Part shown: positions 39,074-48,344 of the stretch, piece after piece
Layout: every line of letters begins with the position of its first letter
How positions within the stretch are numbered: the first letter of the stretch is position 1
DNA from: Nocardia araoensis NBRC 100135
GTDB taxonomy: Bacteria > Actinomycetota > Actinomycetes > Mycobacteriales > Mycobacteriaceae
NCBI RefSeq assembly: GCF_000308435.1
Contig: NZ_BAFR01000003.1
Span: 1-64,000, forward strand
Length of the DNA: 64,000 nucleotides
Reading direction: 5' to 3'
Notes under the pieces: model-generated
What the model was told of the DNA's origin: nothing
What the model saw: only the letters and a program-made list of their open reading frames with translations
The model's database searches: none
Made by a program: the position numbers and the translations under genes

Positions 39074-40966
39074 GCTACCGCCCGGTGTGATGCCGACTGC
39101 CCCCGACGTGCGCAGCGTATGAACGTCCCACAGCCAGACGTCCTCCACCCGCGTCGGCGTGAATCCGAGCAGCTGGGTCACGGTCTCCCGCAGCACCTCT
39201 CCGTTCTTCGCCGGGGGCAGCACCAGGACGTCGGCTTGCCAGAACCGCAGATCGTCCATGGCGCGGGTGCGCACGCCCGCGTCGATCGGCGGCACCACAC
39301 CGGTGTCCTGCGCCTGCACCAGCACAGCGGTGGTCGGACGGGCCTCGGGGCCGTAGATCCCTTTCTTGCCGGAACCGGTCGGGCCGACGAAGTAGCCACC
39401 CGCCAGCGGGAAGGTGAAACCGGCGTCGGCCTGCCAGCGCAGCGCCCGCGCGTCGGGTGGCCGGGGTGGGGGGACCATGACCACGGAGCCGTCACCGACG
39501 TAGTGGAGGACGGCGCCGTCGGCGAAGAAGTCCGGTGTCGGCGGACGCTCGACCACCGGAAGGATGGTCGGGATCAGCGGCAGCAGCGCCGCGGTGACGG
39601 CGGCGAACCATGCCACCGGCTTCCAGTCCACCGCCGATTGCGTCCAGGTCCCCACCGCGCGGTCGGTGGCCAGCGCGAGCACCACCGCGATGGCCGGGAT
39701 CGCGGCCATACTCAGTCTGCTCTCCAGCACCGTGTTCAGCAGCGGAACATGTTCGGCCCAACGCCACGGCAGTCCGACGCCGGTGGGCCGTTTGCCGATC
39801 GTGGCGACCGCGCCCAGTGACAGCAGGCCGAACACCGCGATCACCACGCCCGCGGCCCGCACCACGCGGTCGCGCCACAGCAGTCCCACCGTGAACACCA
39901 CCAGAAGCAGCAGCGGCCAGCCGAAGTACGCGTTCTGCTCGGTCGGGTTGATCGCCACGTTCTCGCCGGGAGCGAATACGCCGCCCAGTGATTCGGACGG
40001 GAACTGCACCAGCGCTTCGAGATCGTTGCCCATCGGGCCGTGGTCGATCGAGCGGTAGCTCTGCGGGCCGAAGAACTGCCACCACAACGGAATCTCGGTC
40101 AGCGCCAGCGTGATCACCGCGGCCAGCGCGAGGGTGGGGGCGATCGCCCGCGTGACGCGCAGCCCGGTGCGCGGAGCATGCGCATGGTGGACGATCGCGA
40201 ACAGGCCGAACGCGAGGGCGAAGATCAACAGCGGTTCCTCGCCGAGCGCGATCTGCATCGCGACCAGGAATCCGAGGACGACGGCATCGCGGACCCGCCC
40301 GCGCGGGCTTTCCGGTTCCGCCGTGGCCGGGCGGCGCGCCATCCGGATCAGCCTGCCCGCGATGATCGGAAGCAACAGCAGCACGACGAAATTCGGGTGC
40401 GCATTCGCGTGCGAGATCATCCCGGGCGCGAAACCGCAGAACAGTCCGCCGAGCGCCGCCGCAGTCCGGGACCGGACCAGCTCGCGGGCGAACAGGCGAT
40501 ACCAGGCGAACGCCGTCCCGGCCAGGCCGAAGGTGAGCACGAGCACGAACGTGACGGTGGGTCCGAACAGCAAGGTGACCGGAGTGAGCGGCACGCCGAC
40601 GCCGAACATGGCCGTGTTGGCCATCATGTTCACCCCGGCCGGGAAATTCTGCAGATCGGAGCCGAGCGGATTGTGCAGAGCGGCCACCGAGTGCGCGGTG
40701 ACGGCGAAGAACCACTCCCACATCGTCTGGTCCTGACCGCTCTTGATCAGGTAGCCGCTGTCGGTGTTGCGCCACTGACCCGACAGGACCGTCGCGGCCA
40801 GCGCCAGATAACCGGCGCCGACGAGCAGGTCGGCGACTGGTAGGCCGGGAAGCCGGGTACGCGCGGGACTGGTGAGCACTCCGGTCGCCGTCGCCTTTTT
40901 CGTCGCGATCGCGACCGTCGCCGATTCCGCCGGTAGGCCGGTCTCGGCGTCCTGTGCCCGTGTCAC
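39071..40966 (-). CDS. polytopic GT-C-like membrane protein, unnamed
   Basis: This is a 631-residue integral membrane protein with about 10-12 helices and a C-terminal soluble part of about 130 residues. The first extracytoplasmic loop carries RNTDSGYLIKSGQDQ and HNPLGSDLQNFPAGVNMMAN, the position where GT-C lipid-phosphosugar transferases have acidic catalytic residues. It is not homologous along its length to AftA, AftB or Emb that I can see. It lies between aftA and the EmbC-like gene, so I infer an envelope glycosyltransferase. GTG 40966 has GAGGAG 10 nt upstream; TTG 41002 has none. Confidence 0.75.
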   Translation of the reverse strand: MTRAQDAETGLPAESATVAIATKKATATGVLTSPARTRLPGLPVADLLVGAGYLALAATVLSGQWRNTDSGYLIKSGQDQTMWEWFFAVTAHSVAALHNPLGSDLQNFPAGVNMMANTAMFGVGVPLTPVTLLFGPTVTFVLVLTFGLAGTAFAWYRLFARELVRSRTAAALGGLFCGFAPGMISHANAHPNFVVLLLLPIIAGRLIRMARRPATAEPESPRGRVRDAVVLGFLVAMQIALGEEPLLIFALAFGLFAIVHHAHAPRTGLRVTRAIAPTLALAAVITLALTEIPLWWQFFGPQSYRSIDHGPMGNDLEALVQFPSESLGGVFAPGENVAINPTEQNAYFGWPLLLLVVFTVGLLWRDRVVRAAGVVIAVFGLLSLGAVATIGKRPTGVGLPWRWAEHVPLLNTVLESRLSMAAIPAIAVVLALATDRAVGTWTQSAVDWKPVAWFAAVTAALLPLIPTILPVVERPPTPDFFADGAVLHYVGDGSVVMVPPPRPPDARALRWQADAGFTFPLAGGYFVGPTGSGKKGIYGPEARPTTAVLVQAQDTGVVPPIDAGVRTRAMDDLRFWQADVLVLPPAKNGEVLRETVTQLLGFTPTRVEDVWLWDVHTLRTSGAVGITPGGS

Positions 40967-41066
40967 CTGCGCATCACTCCTCGCCAGCGCCCTCCGTAGC
41001 AACCACGCCGTGCGTGGACCGACAAACGAGAGGGGTATCCACTCCGCGCGAGTTCAACCCGGTGAA

Positions 41067-43091
41067 TCAGCGGTGGACGGTGACGAGGGTGAACGGTCCG
41101 ATGTCCGTGGTGGTGAAACGCGGGTCGGCGAACAGCTCCTTGGGGAAGCTCACCGAGTAGCGCGCCACGTTCGGGTCGTTCGGGTAGACGTCCTTGGCCA
41201 GCCGCAACGTGTAGCTGTCGCCGCTGCGCCGGAACAGGAACGCGTCCGGCGCGCGCCATGGGCTCGCCGCCAGCGCGTCGAGCAAGTCCTGCGGCGTCTT
41301 CAGCTTGCTCCAGCTCTCGATGGTCGCCGCCCGGCCCGCGAAGTCGGCGAGGGGGTTGGCGTAATGCGAGGTGAGCGCTTGGAAGCCGAGGTAGGGATAG
41401 AAGGAGAGGAAGCTGGTGTCGGCGGTGAGCACGACCGTGTCGGAGCGCGGCCGCCCGGTCTGCGCGGTGAGCGCCTGATCCACCTTGCCGTACTGCGACA
41501 CGGCCGAGGGAGCCCGTTGGTCGGCGCGATCGCCGTCGCCGTCGGTGTCCGTATACGCGGTGGTGATCTCGGGCGTCAGCACGTGCGGGATGTCTTGGAC
41601 GAACGCCAACGCGCCGACCGTCGCCACGACGATCGCCACGAGCCGGAACCGAGCGGGTTCGTTCAGCGCCTGGTAGATCGCCCGCGCACCCTCCACGAAC
41701 CCGAACGCGCCCGCGACCGACAGCAGCACCAGCAGCACCGGCTCCAACCGGAACGACAGCAGTGTGGTGCCCGCGGCGGTCGCGGCCATGGACAGCAGCG
41801 TCCACAGGTAGATCGCCGCCACCCCGATGCCGAGCGCCTGCGCCCTTCGCGACGACGCGCCGCGCAGCACCAGCCAGATGGTTCCGAGCAGGCACAGTGC
41901 CCCGAGCAGGGAGAACTGGAACATCGGCAGCGGCAGTTCCGCTCCCGCCTCCGGCAGGTAGTGCAGGGCGGTTCCGGAGCTCGCGGTCGTGCCGCGCAGT
42001 GCCTTCGCCAGGTACGGCGCCCACACGACGAGCGCGACCAGCCCGGCGATCACCGCGATCACCACGAGCCGCACCAGCGGCGGCATCGCCGCGCGCCAAG
42101 CGGGACGGGCCGAGCCCGGCGCCGTGCGAGTACGACGCGGACGGTCGGCGGCGCGGCGCGCACGCACCGCGAGGAAGGCCGCCACCAGACCCATCAGGGC
42201 CACCGCGAAGGCCGCCACGAGGAAGTAGAGGGTGTAGAACGTGGCCGCCCAGCCGAGGAACAGCCCGGTGCCGACGACCGCGCCCCAACCACCGGCCGTG
42301 CGCGGCCGCTCCGCCGATCGAACGTCCTCGAGCGGCCGGTACAGCGCCCCCCAGGCGAGCACGAGCGCCGGCGGCAGCAGCAGCACGATGACGGCGCTGT
42401 AGGCCTCGGGCGCGGCGTAGGCCAGGGTGACCGCCGTGCTCGCCGCCGCGACGCCCACCGCCCAATCCGCGCGGATGAGCTTCGACCACAACACCAGCGC
42501 GACCACCGCGGCCACGGCGAGGAACGTGATCGCGTACGGCTTGAACACTTCCCAGCCGTCCATCCCGAGCAGATTCGCCACCCGCCCGCCGATCCAGAAC
42601 CAGCCCGCAGGGTAGAACGACGGCAGATCCGCGTACGTCATGTCGCGCAGCGCGGCGGAATCGGTGAGCCGGGTGAGGAACTCGGTGCGGAACTCCTGAT
42701 CCACCGAGACGCCGAACAGATACAGCTTCGTCGCCGCCAGCGGCATGCCGAGGGTGAACGTGACGAAGGTCGAAAGACCGACCCAGGAAAGCGCTTTCGC
42801 GATCCAGGGCCACTTGCGCAGCCGCAGCAGCGCGATCGCGACCGCGAGCATGACCGCCGCGCCGACCTGTCCGACCGTGGTCAGCGCCCGCGTGACGTTG
42901 GAGGAGTTGAACGCGGGCCACTGCACCAGCGAGAACGCGACGAGTCCGACAACGGCCACCGCGGCGGCGACGACCGCGGCGAGCACGGCCTCGCCGGCAC
43001 CCGAGGCGATCTGTCGCAGCACGAGCGACCCGCGACCAGGCGCCGGAACCGGATCGACAGGACGCGGCGGCGCTTCGTCCGCAGCGGTCAC
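41067..43091 (-). CDS. aftA: arabinofuranosyltransferase AftA
   Basis: This GT-C enzyme primes arabinan by adding the first arabinofuranose residues to galactan from DPA. About 11 helices precede a C-terminal periplasmic domain. LGMPLAATKLYLFGVSVDQE, EFLTRLTDSAALRDMTY and FYPAGWFWIGGR match Rv3792 closely. The start is uncertain: GTG 43091 (674 residues) follows the stop of a 13-codon leader by 5 nt and fits translational coupling; GTG 43124 would add 11 residues but has its nearest GGAGG 19 nt away. Gene order dprE1-dprE2-aftA is as in M. tuberculosis. Confidence 0.92.
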   Translation of the reverse strand: MTAADEAPPRPVDPVPAPGRGSLVLRQIASGAGEAVLAAVVAAAVAVVGLVAFSLVQWPAFNSSNVTRALTTVGQVGAAVMLAVAIALLRLRKWPWIAKALSWVGLSTFVTFTLGMPLAATKLYLFGVSVDQEFRTEFLTRLTDSAALRDMTYADLPSFYPAGWFWIGGRVANLLGMDGWEVFKPYAITFLAVAAVVALVLWSKLIRADWAVGVAAASTAVTLAYAAPEAYSAVIVLLLPPALVLAWGALYRPLEDVRSAERPRTAGGWGAVVGTGLFLGWAATFYTLYFLVAAFAVALMGLVAAFLAVRARRAADRPRRTRTAPGSARPAWRAAMPPLVRLVVIAVIAGLVALVVWAPYLAKALRGTTASSGTALHYLPEAGAELPLPMFQFSLLGALCLLGTIWLVLRGASSRRAQALGIGVAAIYLWTLLSMAATAAGTTLLSFRLEPVLLVLLSVAGAFGFVEGARAIYQALNEPARFRLVAIVVATVGALAFVQDIPHVLTPEITTAYTDTDGDGDRADQRAPSAVSQYGKVDQALTAQTGRPRSDTVVLTADTSFLSFYPYLGFQALTSHYANPLADFAGRAATIESWSKLKTPQDLLDALAASPWRAPDAFLFRRSGDSYTLRLAKDVYPNDPNVARYSVSFPKELFADPRFTTTDIGPFTLVTVHR

Positions 43092-43096
43092 CGTGC

Positions 43097-43138
43097 TCAA
43101 CGGACCGCTCCGCGCTCGTCGCACTGGATTACTCGCAT
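43097..43138 (-). CDS. candidate 13-codon leader ORF before aftA
   Basis: ATG 43138 has the best ribosome site of the region (GGAGG, 4 nt upstream) but starts the short frame MRVIQCDERGAVR, ending at TGA 5 nt before GTG 43091 of aftA, in another frame. It could couple or limit aftA translation. Alternatively it marks a sequencing frameshift at the aftA N-terminus. Confidence 0.35.
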   Translation of the reverse strand: MRVIQCDERGAVR

Positions 43139-43178
43139 GGCGCCTCCGGGTTCACAGGGTCACTCCGTCAGACGATAG

Positions 43179-43209
43179 GTGCCCGCGCGATCACTGATCA
43201 CGCGGGCAC
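43179..43209 (-). terminator. hairpin between dprE2 and aftA
   Basis: GTGCCCGCG (43179-43187) pairs with CGCGGGCAC (43201-43209), and the inner GATC-ACT-GATC extends the stem. It follows dprE2 by 22 nt and precedes a TATCGT box (minus strand 43177-43172) suited to an aftA promoter. It may end or attenuate the dprE1-dprE2 transcript. Confidence 0.6.
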
Positions 43210-43231
43210 GATGTCCGAACTCGATCGCCGA

Positions 43232-43993
43232 TCAGATCGGCAGTCTGCGGAAGATCGAGCGCGGGATGTGCCGCAGCACCATCATCACGTAGCGGAAGGT
43301 GCCCGGCGCCCAGACCAGTTCCTTCCCGCGCTGCGAGGCCGCGACCGCCAGCGCCGCGACGTCTTCCTTGTCGACGGTGAGCGGAGCCTCTTTCACGTGT
43401 GCGGAGAACTGGGTCCGCACCATGCCGGGCCGGATCACCAGCACGCGCGGGCCGTGCGGCCGCAGCGCTTCGCCGAGTCCGAGGTAGAAACCGTCCAGGC
43501 CGGCCTTGGTCGACCCGTAGACGAAGTTCGAGCGGCGCACCCGCTCACCGGCCACGGAGGACATGGCGATGATCCGCCCGAAGCCCTGCGCCTTCATCTT
43601 CTCGCCCACCAGCACGCCGACGGAGACCGCGGCGGTGTAGTTGATCTGGGCGACCCGCACCGCCTTGGCCTGGTTCTGCCACAGCTCCTCGGGATCGCCG
43701 TCGAGAGCGAACGCGACGATCGCGACGTCCACGTCGCCCGCGTCCCACGCGGCGTCGATCACCTTGGCGTGACCGTCGGTGTCGAGCGCGTCGAAGTCGA
43801 TGACGTCGACCTGGCTCGCGCCCGCGGCCTTCATCTGGGCGACCGCGCCTTCACGCAGCGGATCACCGGGCAGCGCCGCGAGGGTGATGCGCGCGGGCCC
43901 CTTCTTCAGGTACTCCGCGCAGATTGCCAAGCCGATCTCCGAGGTGCCACCCAGCAGCAGAATCGACTGCGGGTTGCCAACGGCATTGATCAC
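43232..43993 (-). CDS. dprE2: decaprenylphosphoryl-2-keto-ribose reductase DprE2
   Basis: This SDR enzyme uses NAD(P)H to reduce the keto intermediate made by DprE1 to decaprenylphosphoryl arabinose, completing ribose-to-arabinose epimerisation. The 253-residue protein has [19 protein letters not shown] as its nucleotide site, a catalytic Ser in MSSVAGE, and YGSTKAGLD with the YxxxK pair; Rv3791 is of the same length class. GTG 43993 overlaps the dprE1 stop (GTGA), so the two subunits of the epimerase are coupled. Confidence 0.95.
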   Translation of the reverse strand: MINAVGNPQSILLLGGTSEIGLAICAEYLKKGPARITLAALPGDPLREGAVAQMKAAGASQVDVIDFDALDTDGHAKVIDAAWDAGDVDVAIVAFALDGDPEELWQNQAKAVRVAQINYTAAVSVGVLVGEKMKAQGFGRIIAMSSVAGERVRRSNFVYGSTKAGLDGFYLGLGEALRPHGPRVLVIRPGMVRTQFSAHVKEAPLTVDKEDVAALAVAASQRGKELVWAPGTFRYVMMVLRHIPRSIFRRLPI

Positions 43994-45471
43994 TGCAGCT
44001 CCAGCCTTCTCGCCATATCGGACATGAAAACGCCTGTGGGGTCGACGCTACGGCGGACCTTGATCCACTCGTCGATCCGGGGATACATCTGATGGAAGGT
44101 CTCGGCGGTGGTCCGCGAATCCTTCGCCGTGTACAGCCGCCCGCCGAACTCGAGCACGCGCCGGTCCAGTTCGCCGACCAGCTCGTTGAGGCCCGGCTTG
44201 ATCGGGAAGTCGACGCAGATGTTCCAGCCCGGCATCGGGAAGCTCAGCGGGGCCTGGTTGCCCGGGCCGAACAGTTTGAACACGTTCAGCGCCGAGTAGT
44301 GCCCCGACGCCTGGATGTCGATGATGATCCGCTTGAACTCCTCGACCGCCTCGGTCGGCACCACGAACTGGTACTGGAGGAAGCCGTTGGAGCCGTAGCC
44401 GCGGTTCCACTCCGCGATCATGTCCAGCGGGTGATAGAACTGCGTCAGGTTCTGCACCTTGCCGGTGTAGTTGCCGCCCATCCGGTAGTAGGCCTCGCCG
44501 ATGGACATCAGCGTCAACTTGTTCATCGTCCAGTTCGGGAAGATGTCCGGGACGGTCATCAACTGCGGCGCGTCGAACTTCAGCGGCTTGCTGCGCAGCC
44601 GCTTGGGCAGCTCGTCGAGCTTCGCCAGCCTGCCCCGGGTGATAGTGGCCCGGCCCAGCTTGGGCAGCGGGCTGATGACGTCGAACCAGGCGCTCGAGTA
44701 CGTGTAGTTCGACTCGCTGCCGTCGCTGTGCGCGGCGATGGTCTCATCGAGGGTCGTGGTCTTCACGCCGTCGTTGAGGAAGTAGGCCGTCTCCGTCGGC
44801 GCCATCTCGATGGTGGCGCGCAGGATGATGCCGGTGAGCCCGTTGCCCCCGACGGTCGCCCAGAACAGCTTGGCGTTGCGCTTCGGCGTGATGTGCTGCA
44901 CCTGCCCGTCGGCGGTGAGCAGATCGATCGAGCGCACGTGGTTGCCGAAGCTGCCCTCGCTGTGATGGTTCTTGCCGTGGATGTCGGAGGCGATCGCGCC
45001 CCCGATGGTCACCTGGCGGGTGCCGGGCAGCACCGGGACCCAGAGGCCGAACGGCAGCGCGGCCTTCATGAGCTGATCCAGGCTGACGCCGCCGTCCACG
45101 TCCACGATGCGGGTGTCGCGGTCGATCCGGTGGATGTTGTTCAGCGCGGTCATATCGACGACCAGGCCGCCCGCGTTCTGCGCGTGGTCGCCGTAGGAGC
45201 GGCCGAGGCCGCGAGCGATCACGCCGCGCCGCAGGTGGGCGGGCTTGCCGTCGTTGTCCTCGGCGACCATGGCGACTGCCTTGGCGATCAGTTCGGGATC
45301 GCTGGTCGAGAGCACTTCGGAAGAGGTGGGTGCGGTGCGACCCCACCCGGTCAACGTGCGGGTGCGCGTCGGAAGAGTGAACGCGGTGCCCGCGGCCGGG
45401 CCGTCGTTCGTGACGCCGGCGCCTTTGTCGTTCCCGGTTGTCTTGGTGGCGGTCGGAGCTTTCGTGGACAT
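43990..45471 (-). CDS. dprE1: decaprenylphosphoryl-ribose 2'-oxidase DprE1
   Basis: This FAD enzyme (VAO fold) oxidises decaprenylphosphoryl ribose at C2'. It has 493 residues; the FAD-binding half has [17 protein letters not shown] and [20 protein letters not shown], and the substrate half ends [12 protein letters not shown] as in Rv3790. Cys419 in GWNICVDF is the residue attacked by benzothiazinones (Cys387 in M. tuberculosis), so sensitivity is predicted. ATG 45471 is chosen because TAGCCT lies 8 nt upstream (leaderless); ATG 45477 lies within that spacer. The N-terminal extension of about 30 residues is Thr/Gly-rich. Confidence 0.95.
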   Translation of the reverse strand: MSTKAPTATKTTGNDKGAGVTNDGPAAGTAFTLPTRTRTLTGWGRTAPTSSEVLSTSDPELIAKAVAMVAEDNDGKPAHLRRGVIARGLGRSYGDHAQNAGGLVVDMTALNNIHRIDRDTRIVDVDGGVSLDQLMKAALPFGLWVPVLPGTRQVTIGGAIASDIHGKNHHSEGSFGNHVRSIDLLTADGQVQHITPKRNAKLFWATVGGNGLTGIILRATIEMAPTETAYFLNDGVKTTTLDETIAAHSDGSESNYTYSSAWFDVISPLPKLGRATITRGRLAKLDELPKRLRSKPLKFDAPQLMTVPDIFPNWTMNKLTLMSIGEAYYRMGGNYTGKVQNLTQFYHPLDMIAEWNRGYGSNGFLQYQFVVPTEAVEEFKRIIIDIQASGHYSALNVFKLFGPGNQAPLSFPMPGWNICVDFPIKPGLNELVGELDRRVLEFGGRLYTAKDSRTTAETFHQMYPRIDEWIKVRRSVDPTGVFMSDMARRLELQ

Positions 45472-45485
45472 CGGCATAGAGGCTA
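45472..45485 (-). promoter_or_regulatory. leaderless promoter of dprE1
   Basis: On the minus strand TAGCCT (45485-45480) ends 8 nt before ATG 45471, with no Shine-Dalgarno. The divergent gtrA promoter is 98 nt away. Confidence 0.55.
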
Positions 45486-45582
45486 CAGGTATGACGCCAG
45501 ATCGGAGCGGGGTCGCTCTACCCATGGGTAGTGACGTACACGTCGGTTCAGCACCCGATCCCGGTCATCGCCCGTTCGACGC

Positions 45583-45596
45583 TACGCTCATCGGCG
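45583..45596 (+). promoter_or_regulatory. leaderless promoter of gtrA
   Basis: TACGCT (45583-45588) ends 7 nt before GTG 45596 and no Shine-Dalgarno is present. Confidence 0.55.
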
Positions 45597-46051
45597 TGCA
45601 AGCCGAACCCCACCTGCCGCTTCCGGCCGAGTTGCCCCTGGTCGACGAGCCGGGCGGCACCGAGGTCGACCTCAAGACGCAGATCATCCGGTTCACCCTC
45701 ACCGGCGGGTTCTCGGCCGTCGTGGACTACGGGCTCTACAGTCTGCTGCTCAACTTGGTCGGCCTCCCGGTCGGCGTCGCCAAGTCGATCAGCTTCGTGG
45801 CGGGTACCACGACGGCTTACCTGATCAACCGCCGCTGGACCTTCCAGGCCCCGCCCAGCCGCGCCCGCTTCCTCGCGGTCGTCGCGCTCTACGCCCTCAC
45901 CTTCGCGGTGCAGGTCGGCATCAACAACGTGCTCTACTTCGCCCTCCCCGGCGAGTGGTGGCGCCAGCCGCTGGCCTTCGTCGTCGCCCAGGGCACCGCG
46001 ACCGTCATCAACTTCATCGTCCAACGCTTGGTGATCTTCAAGCTCCGCTGA
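45596..46051 (+). CDS. GtrA-family membrane protein (Rv3789-like)
   Basis: This is a 151-residue protein with four transmembrane helices of the GtrA family (IRFTLTGGFSAVVDYGLYS, then TTAYLINRRWTFQ, and the C-terminal NFIVQRLVIFKLR). Its counterpart Rv3789 sits next to dprE1 and was proposed either to flip decaprenylphosphoryl arabinose or to help localise AftA. The frame is open far upstream antisense to dprE1, but the family domain and the promoter support GTG 45596. It is divergent from dprE1 and ends 11 nt from a converging gene. Confidence 0.88.
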   Translation: MQAEPHLPLPAELPLVDEPGGTEVDLKTQIIRFTLTGGFSAVVDYGLYSLLLNLVGLPVGVAKSISFVAGTTTAYLINRRWTFQAPPSRARFLAVVALYALTFAVQVGINNVLYFALPGEWWRQPLAFVVAQGTATVINFIVQRLVIFKLR

Positions 46052-46062
46052 GCGGACGTTGG

Positions 46063-46890
46063 CTAATCGCTGGTTGCACCGCGACCTGCCAGGAAGTTCT
46101 CGACCAAGCGGTTGACTTCGTCGGGGATCTCCGCGGCCGCGAGATGCGCGGCCCCGTCGATGACCACGAGTTCCGAGTCCGGGATGGCGTCGGCCATGGC
46201 CGCGAGTTCGGGTACGGGGAAGGTGCGGTCCTCGCGGCCTCCGACGATCAGCGTGGGGCAGGTGATCGAGGCGAAGAGGTCTCGTTGGTCCGGGCGATCG
46301 ATCACCACGGATCGCACGGCGTGGATGATCGATGCCGGATCATTGCGCCGGGCGACGTCGAGGACCTGCCGGACGACCTGCGGCCGAGCGCTTTCGGTTG
46401 TCGGACCGAGAAATGCCCGAACCACCGATCTGGTCAGTGGCGGCCGGATCCCGCCGAGCACGCGGATCGCCAGCAGCAGCGTCCGGTACTGCAACCTCTG
46501 AGCTATCGGCGCCGACGATGCCGTGCCGTTCATCAGAACGGCGGACTTCACCCGATCGGGGAACGCGGCGGCGAGGGTGCCGCCGATCATGGCGCCCCAG
46601 GAGTTCCCCAGGAAATGAGTCCGCGGTAGCCCGAGGTGATCGAGGACGTCGACGACGCAGCCCGCGCACTCCTCGAACGTGAAACGCCGTTCGAGACGAC
46701 TGGACCTTCCATGACCGGGCGGATCCACCGCGATGGTCAGAAAATCCCCTCCGAAGTGGGCGACCTGGGCGTCCCACAGGCCCGCGTCCATCAGCAGGCT
46801 CGGCCACATCACCATCGGATCGCCACTGCCGGTCGTGACGACGTGCAGCAGCCCGAGCCGCGTTTGTACGTGAGCACGCGTGCTTTCCAT
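46063..46890 (-). CDS. alpha/beta-hydrolase
   Basis: This is a 275-residue hydrolase of the haloalkane dehalogenase/proline iminopeptidase-like group, without a signal peptide. The nucleophile Ser is in LGNSWGAMIGG, the oxyanion region near PPGHGRSSRL, an acid in GGREDRTF and the His in DGAAHLAAAE. ATG 46890 has AAGGA 12 nt upstream; ATG 46902 would abut it. Upstream lies the remnant of a PNPOx-type gene, so the promoter was probably rebuilt there. Substrate unknown. Confidence 0.85.
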   Translation of the reverse strand: MESTRAHVQTRLGLLHVVTTGSGDPMVMWPSLLMDAGLWDAQVAHFGGDFLTIAVDPPGHGRSSRLERRFTFEECAGCVVDVLDHLGLPRTHFLGNSWGAMIGGTLAAAFPDRVKSAVLMNGTASSAPIAQRLQYRTLLLAIRVLGGIRPPLTRSVVRAFLGPTTESARPQVVRQVLDVARRNDPASIIHAVRSVVIDRPDQRDLFASITCPTLIVGGREDRTFPVPELAAMADAIPDSELVVIDGAAHLAAAEIPDEVNRLVENFLAGRGATSD

Positions 46891-46910
46891 GACAGTGCCC
46901 ATTCCTTCGT

Positions 46911-47034
46911 TCAGGAGCCGCTGGTCACTGTGTCGACCGGCTCGCTCTTCTCCGCTTCGGCCCCGAAGTGGTCGGCGCCCCTCGCGCGCACCGTGTCGGT
47001 GCCTCAGTCGCGTTGTCGGCGTTGTGCCGGGCAT
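46911..47034 (-). pseudogene. internally deleted remnant of a PNPOx-family gene
   Basis: Minus-strand translation gives GTDTVRARGADHFGAEAEKS and then EPVDTVTSGS, matching the C-terminus of the intact protein at 52691-53323 (GTDNVRAKGGDYFGAKAEKD, then QLADTVISGS). The Trp codon before it is now TGA. At the other end ATGCCCGG with a similar upstream sequence resembles the start of the intact gene, out of frame. So about 500 bases of the middle are missing. It is a dead paralogue. Confidence 0.8.
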
Positions 47035-47192
47035 CGCCGCTCCCGCCGAGCCCGGCCACGACGGCTGAGCGGCGCACGCGCCCTGGCCGTGATCTGTACG
47101 ATCGGGCTCACGTTAAGACGCAGACCTCTGCGCGCTCGACCTGATGCGCGCACGGGCCTGACGGAAACGCGCACGTCAGTCGGAGGTTGCTC

Positions 47193-48128
47193 GTGTCGGT
47201 CGCCGAGCCGTACCTGGTGGAACGGGTCGATACCGGCGCGGTCGCGCCGCGCGATTCGGCCGACTTCTGGGCTGAGCACGTCAGTCGTAACCAGGGCACG
47301 TTGGAGTGCCGTTTCGCCAGCCGCTCGTCGTTCCGGGGAACTACGGCCGTGCAGCGATACGCGGGCTATCAGTTGATCGACTTCTGGTCGGACAGCGTCG
47401 TCTATTCCAGGACGCGCGCGGATATCCGGCACGACGGCGACGAGAGCCTGCGGGTGATGATCCCGATGTCCGGCGCGTTGCACGTTCGACAGGACGACAC
47501 CACCGCCCAGGTGCTTGCGGGCCACGGCGCGATGGTCACGAAGACGCGTCCCGTGGATTTCGGCCAACCGCTGGCCGCGCGAGGGTGGGTGATGAACATT
47601 CCCGCGGGCGCGCTGCCGCTCGAGGTCGGTGCCGGACCCGCGATGTTCGACTTGCGCGAGGGTCTGGGATCCGTTGTGACGAGCATGATCACCGAACTCG
47701 GCAGGCAAAGGGAGGCCGTCGACGGACCCGAGTTCGCCTCCGCCTGTGACACGATCGTCGATCTGCTCCGCCTTTGTATGCGCCGCCGCGACCCGACGCC
47801 CACAGTGCTGGCCACGGTGGACACCGCGGTCCGCGACCACGTCCGCAGGCACGCCGACGATCCGAACCTGACCCCGACCGAGATCGCGCGCAGCCTCGGC
47901 TGGTCACTGCGCCAGGTCCAACTGGCCCTGCACCACACCGGCACCACACCGAGCGAGCTGATCCGCGGCGCGCGCCTCGACCGCGCACACCGCCGCCTCC
48001 GCGAAGCCCCGCCCGACCGCACCGTGGCAGAAATCGCCTACGCCAGCGGCTTCCGCTCCCTCAGCGCTTTCGGCTCCGCCTTCAAGGCGCGGTTCGGGAT
48101 GACCCCGCAGGATATGCGGCCACGCTGA
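47193..48128 (+). CDS. AraC-family transcriptional regulator
   Basis: This is a 311-residue regulator. The N-terminal half is the AraC-binding-like domain of the NitR/FeaR type (residues about 20-195) and the C-terminal 100 residues carry the paired helix-turn-helix motifs (LTPTEIARSLGWSLRQVQ and VAEIAYASGFRSLSAFGSAF, ending MTPQDMRPR). GTG 47193 has CGGAGG 6 nt upstream. It is divergent from the hydrolase with the PNPOx remnant in between; the natural target may have been lost with that deletion or may be the hydrolase. The inducer is unknown. Confidence 0.87.
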   Translation: MSVAEPYLVERVDTGAVAPRDSADFWAEHVSRNQGTLECRFASRSSFRGTTAVQRYAGYQLIDFWSDSVVYSRTRADIRHDGDESLRVMIPMSGALHVRQDDTTAQVLAGHGAMVTKTRPVDFGQPLAARGWVMNIPAGALPLEVGAGPAMFDLREGLGSVVTSMITELGRQREAVDGPEFASACDTIVDLLRLCMRRRDPTPTVLATVDTAVRDHVRRHADDPNLTPTEIARSLGWSLRQVQLALHHTGTTPSELIRGARLDRAHRRLREAPPDRTVAEIAYASGFRSLSAFGSAFKARFGMTPQDMRPR

Positions 48129-48344
48129 TCGGGCTGTCCAGTCCCTGCACATCCCACACGACGGATCACGCCGGATGTCCTTCACCGCGTTACGCGGTCA
48201 TCGTCTTGCCAGGACGGTTCCGTTGCCTCCTTTCTGCGAGCGGACGGCATCGGATACGGTGTTCGTCGCCCCGGGGGAAACGAACAGGCGCCGCCGATCT
48301 GAACCCGAAGGGCGACAAGATACTTCAGCGGAGCAGGGGGCGTA

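Noticed and set aside
39071..40966. Reading the GT-C-like gene as AftC, AftD or a third Emb
   Set aside because: Size, loop motifs and C-terminal region differ from what I know of these families, so no symbol is given.
40872..43178. 768-codon rightward frame over aftA and the GT-C-like gene
   Set aside because: Arg-rich shadow of two clear leftward membrane-protein genes.
45245..45595. Upstream extension of the GtrA-family frame
   Set aside because: The extra codons are antisense to dprE1 and match nothing of the GtrA family; the leaderless promoter points to GTG 45596.
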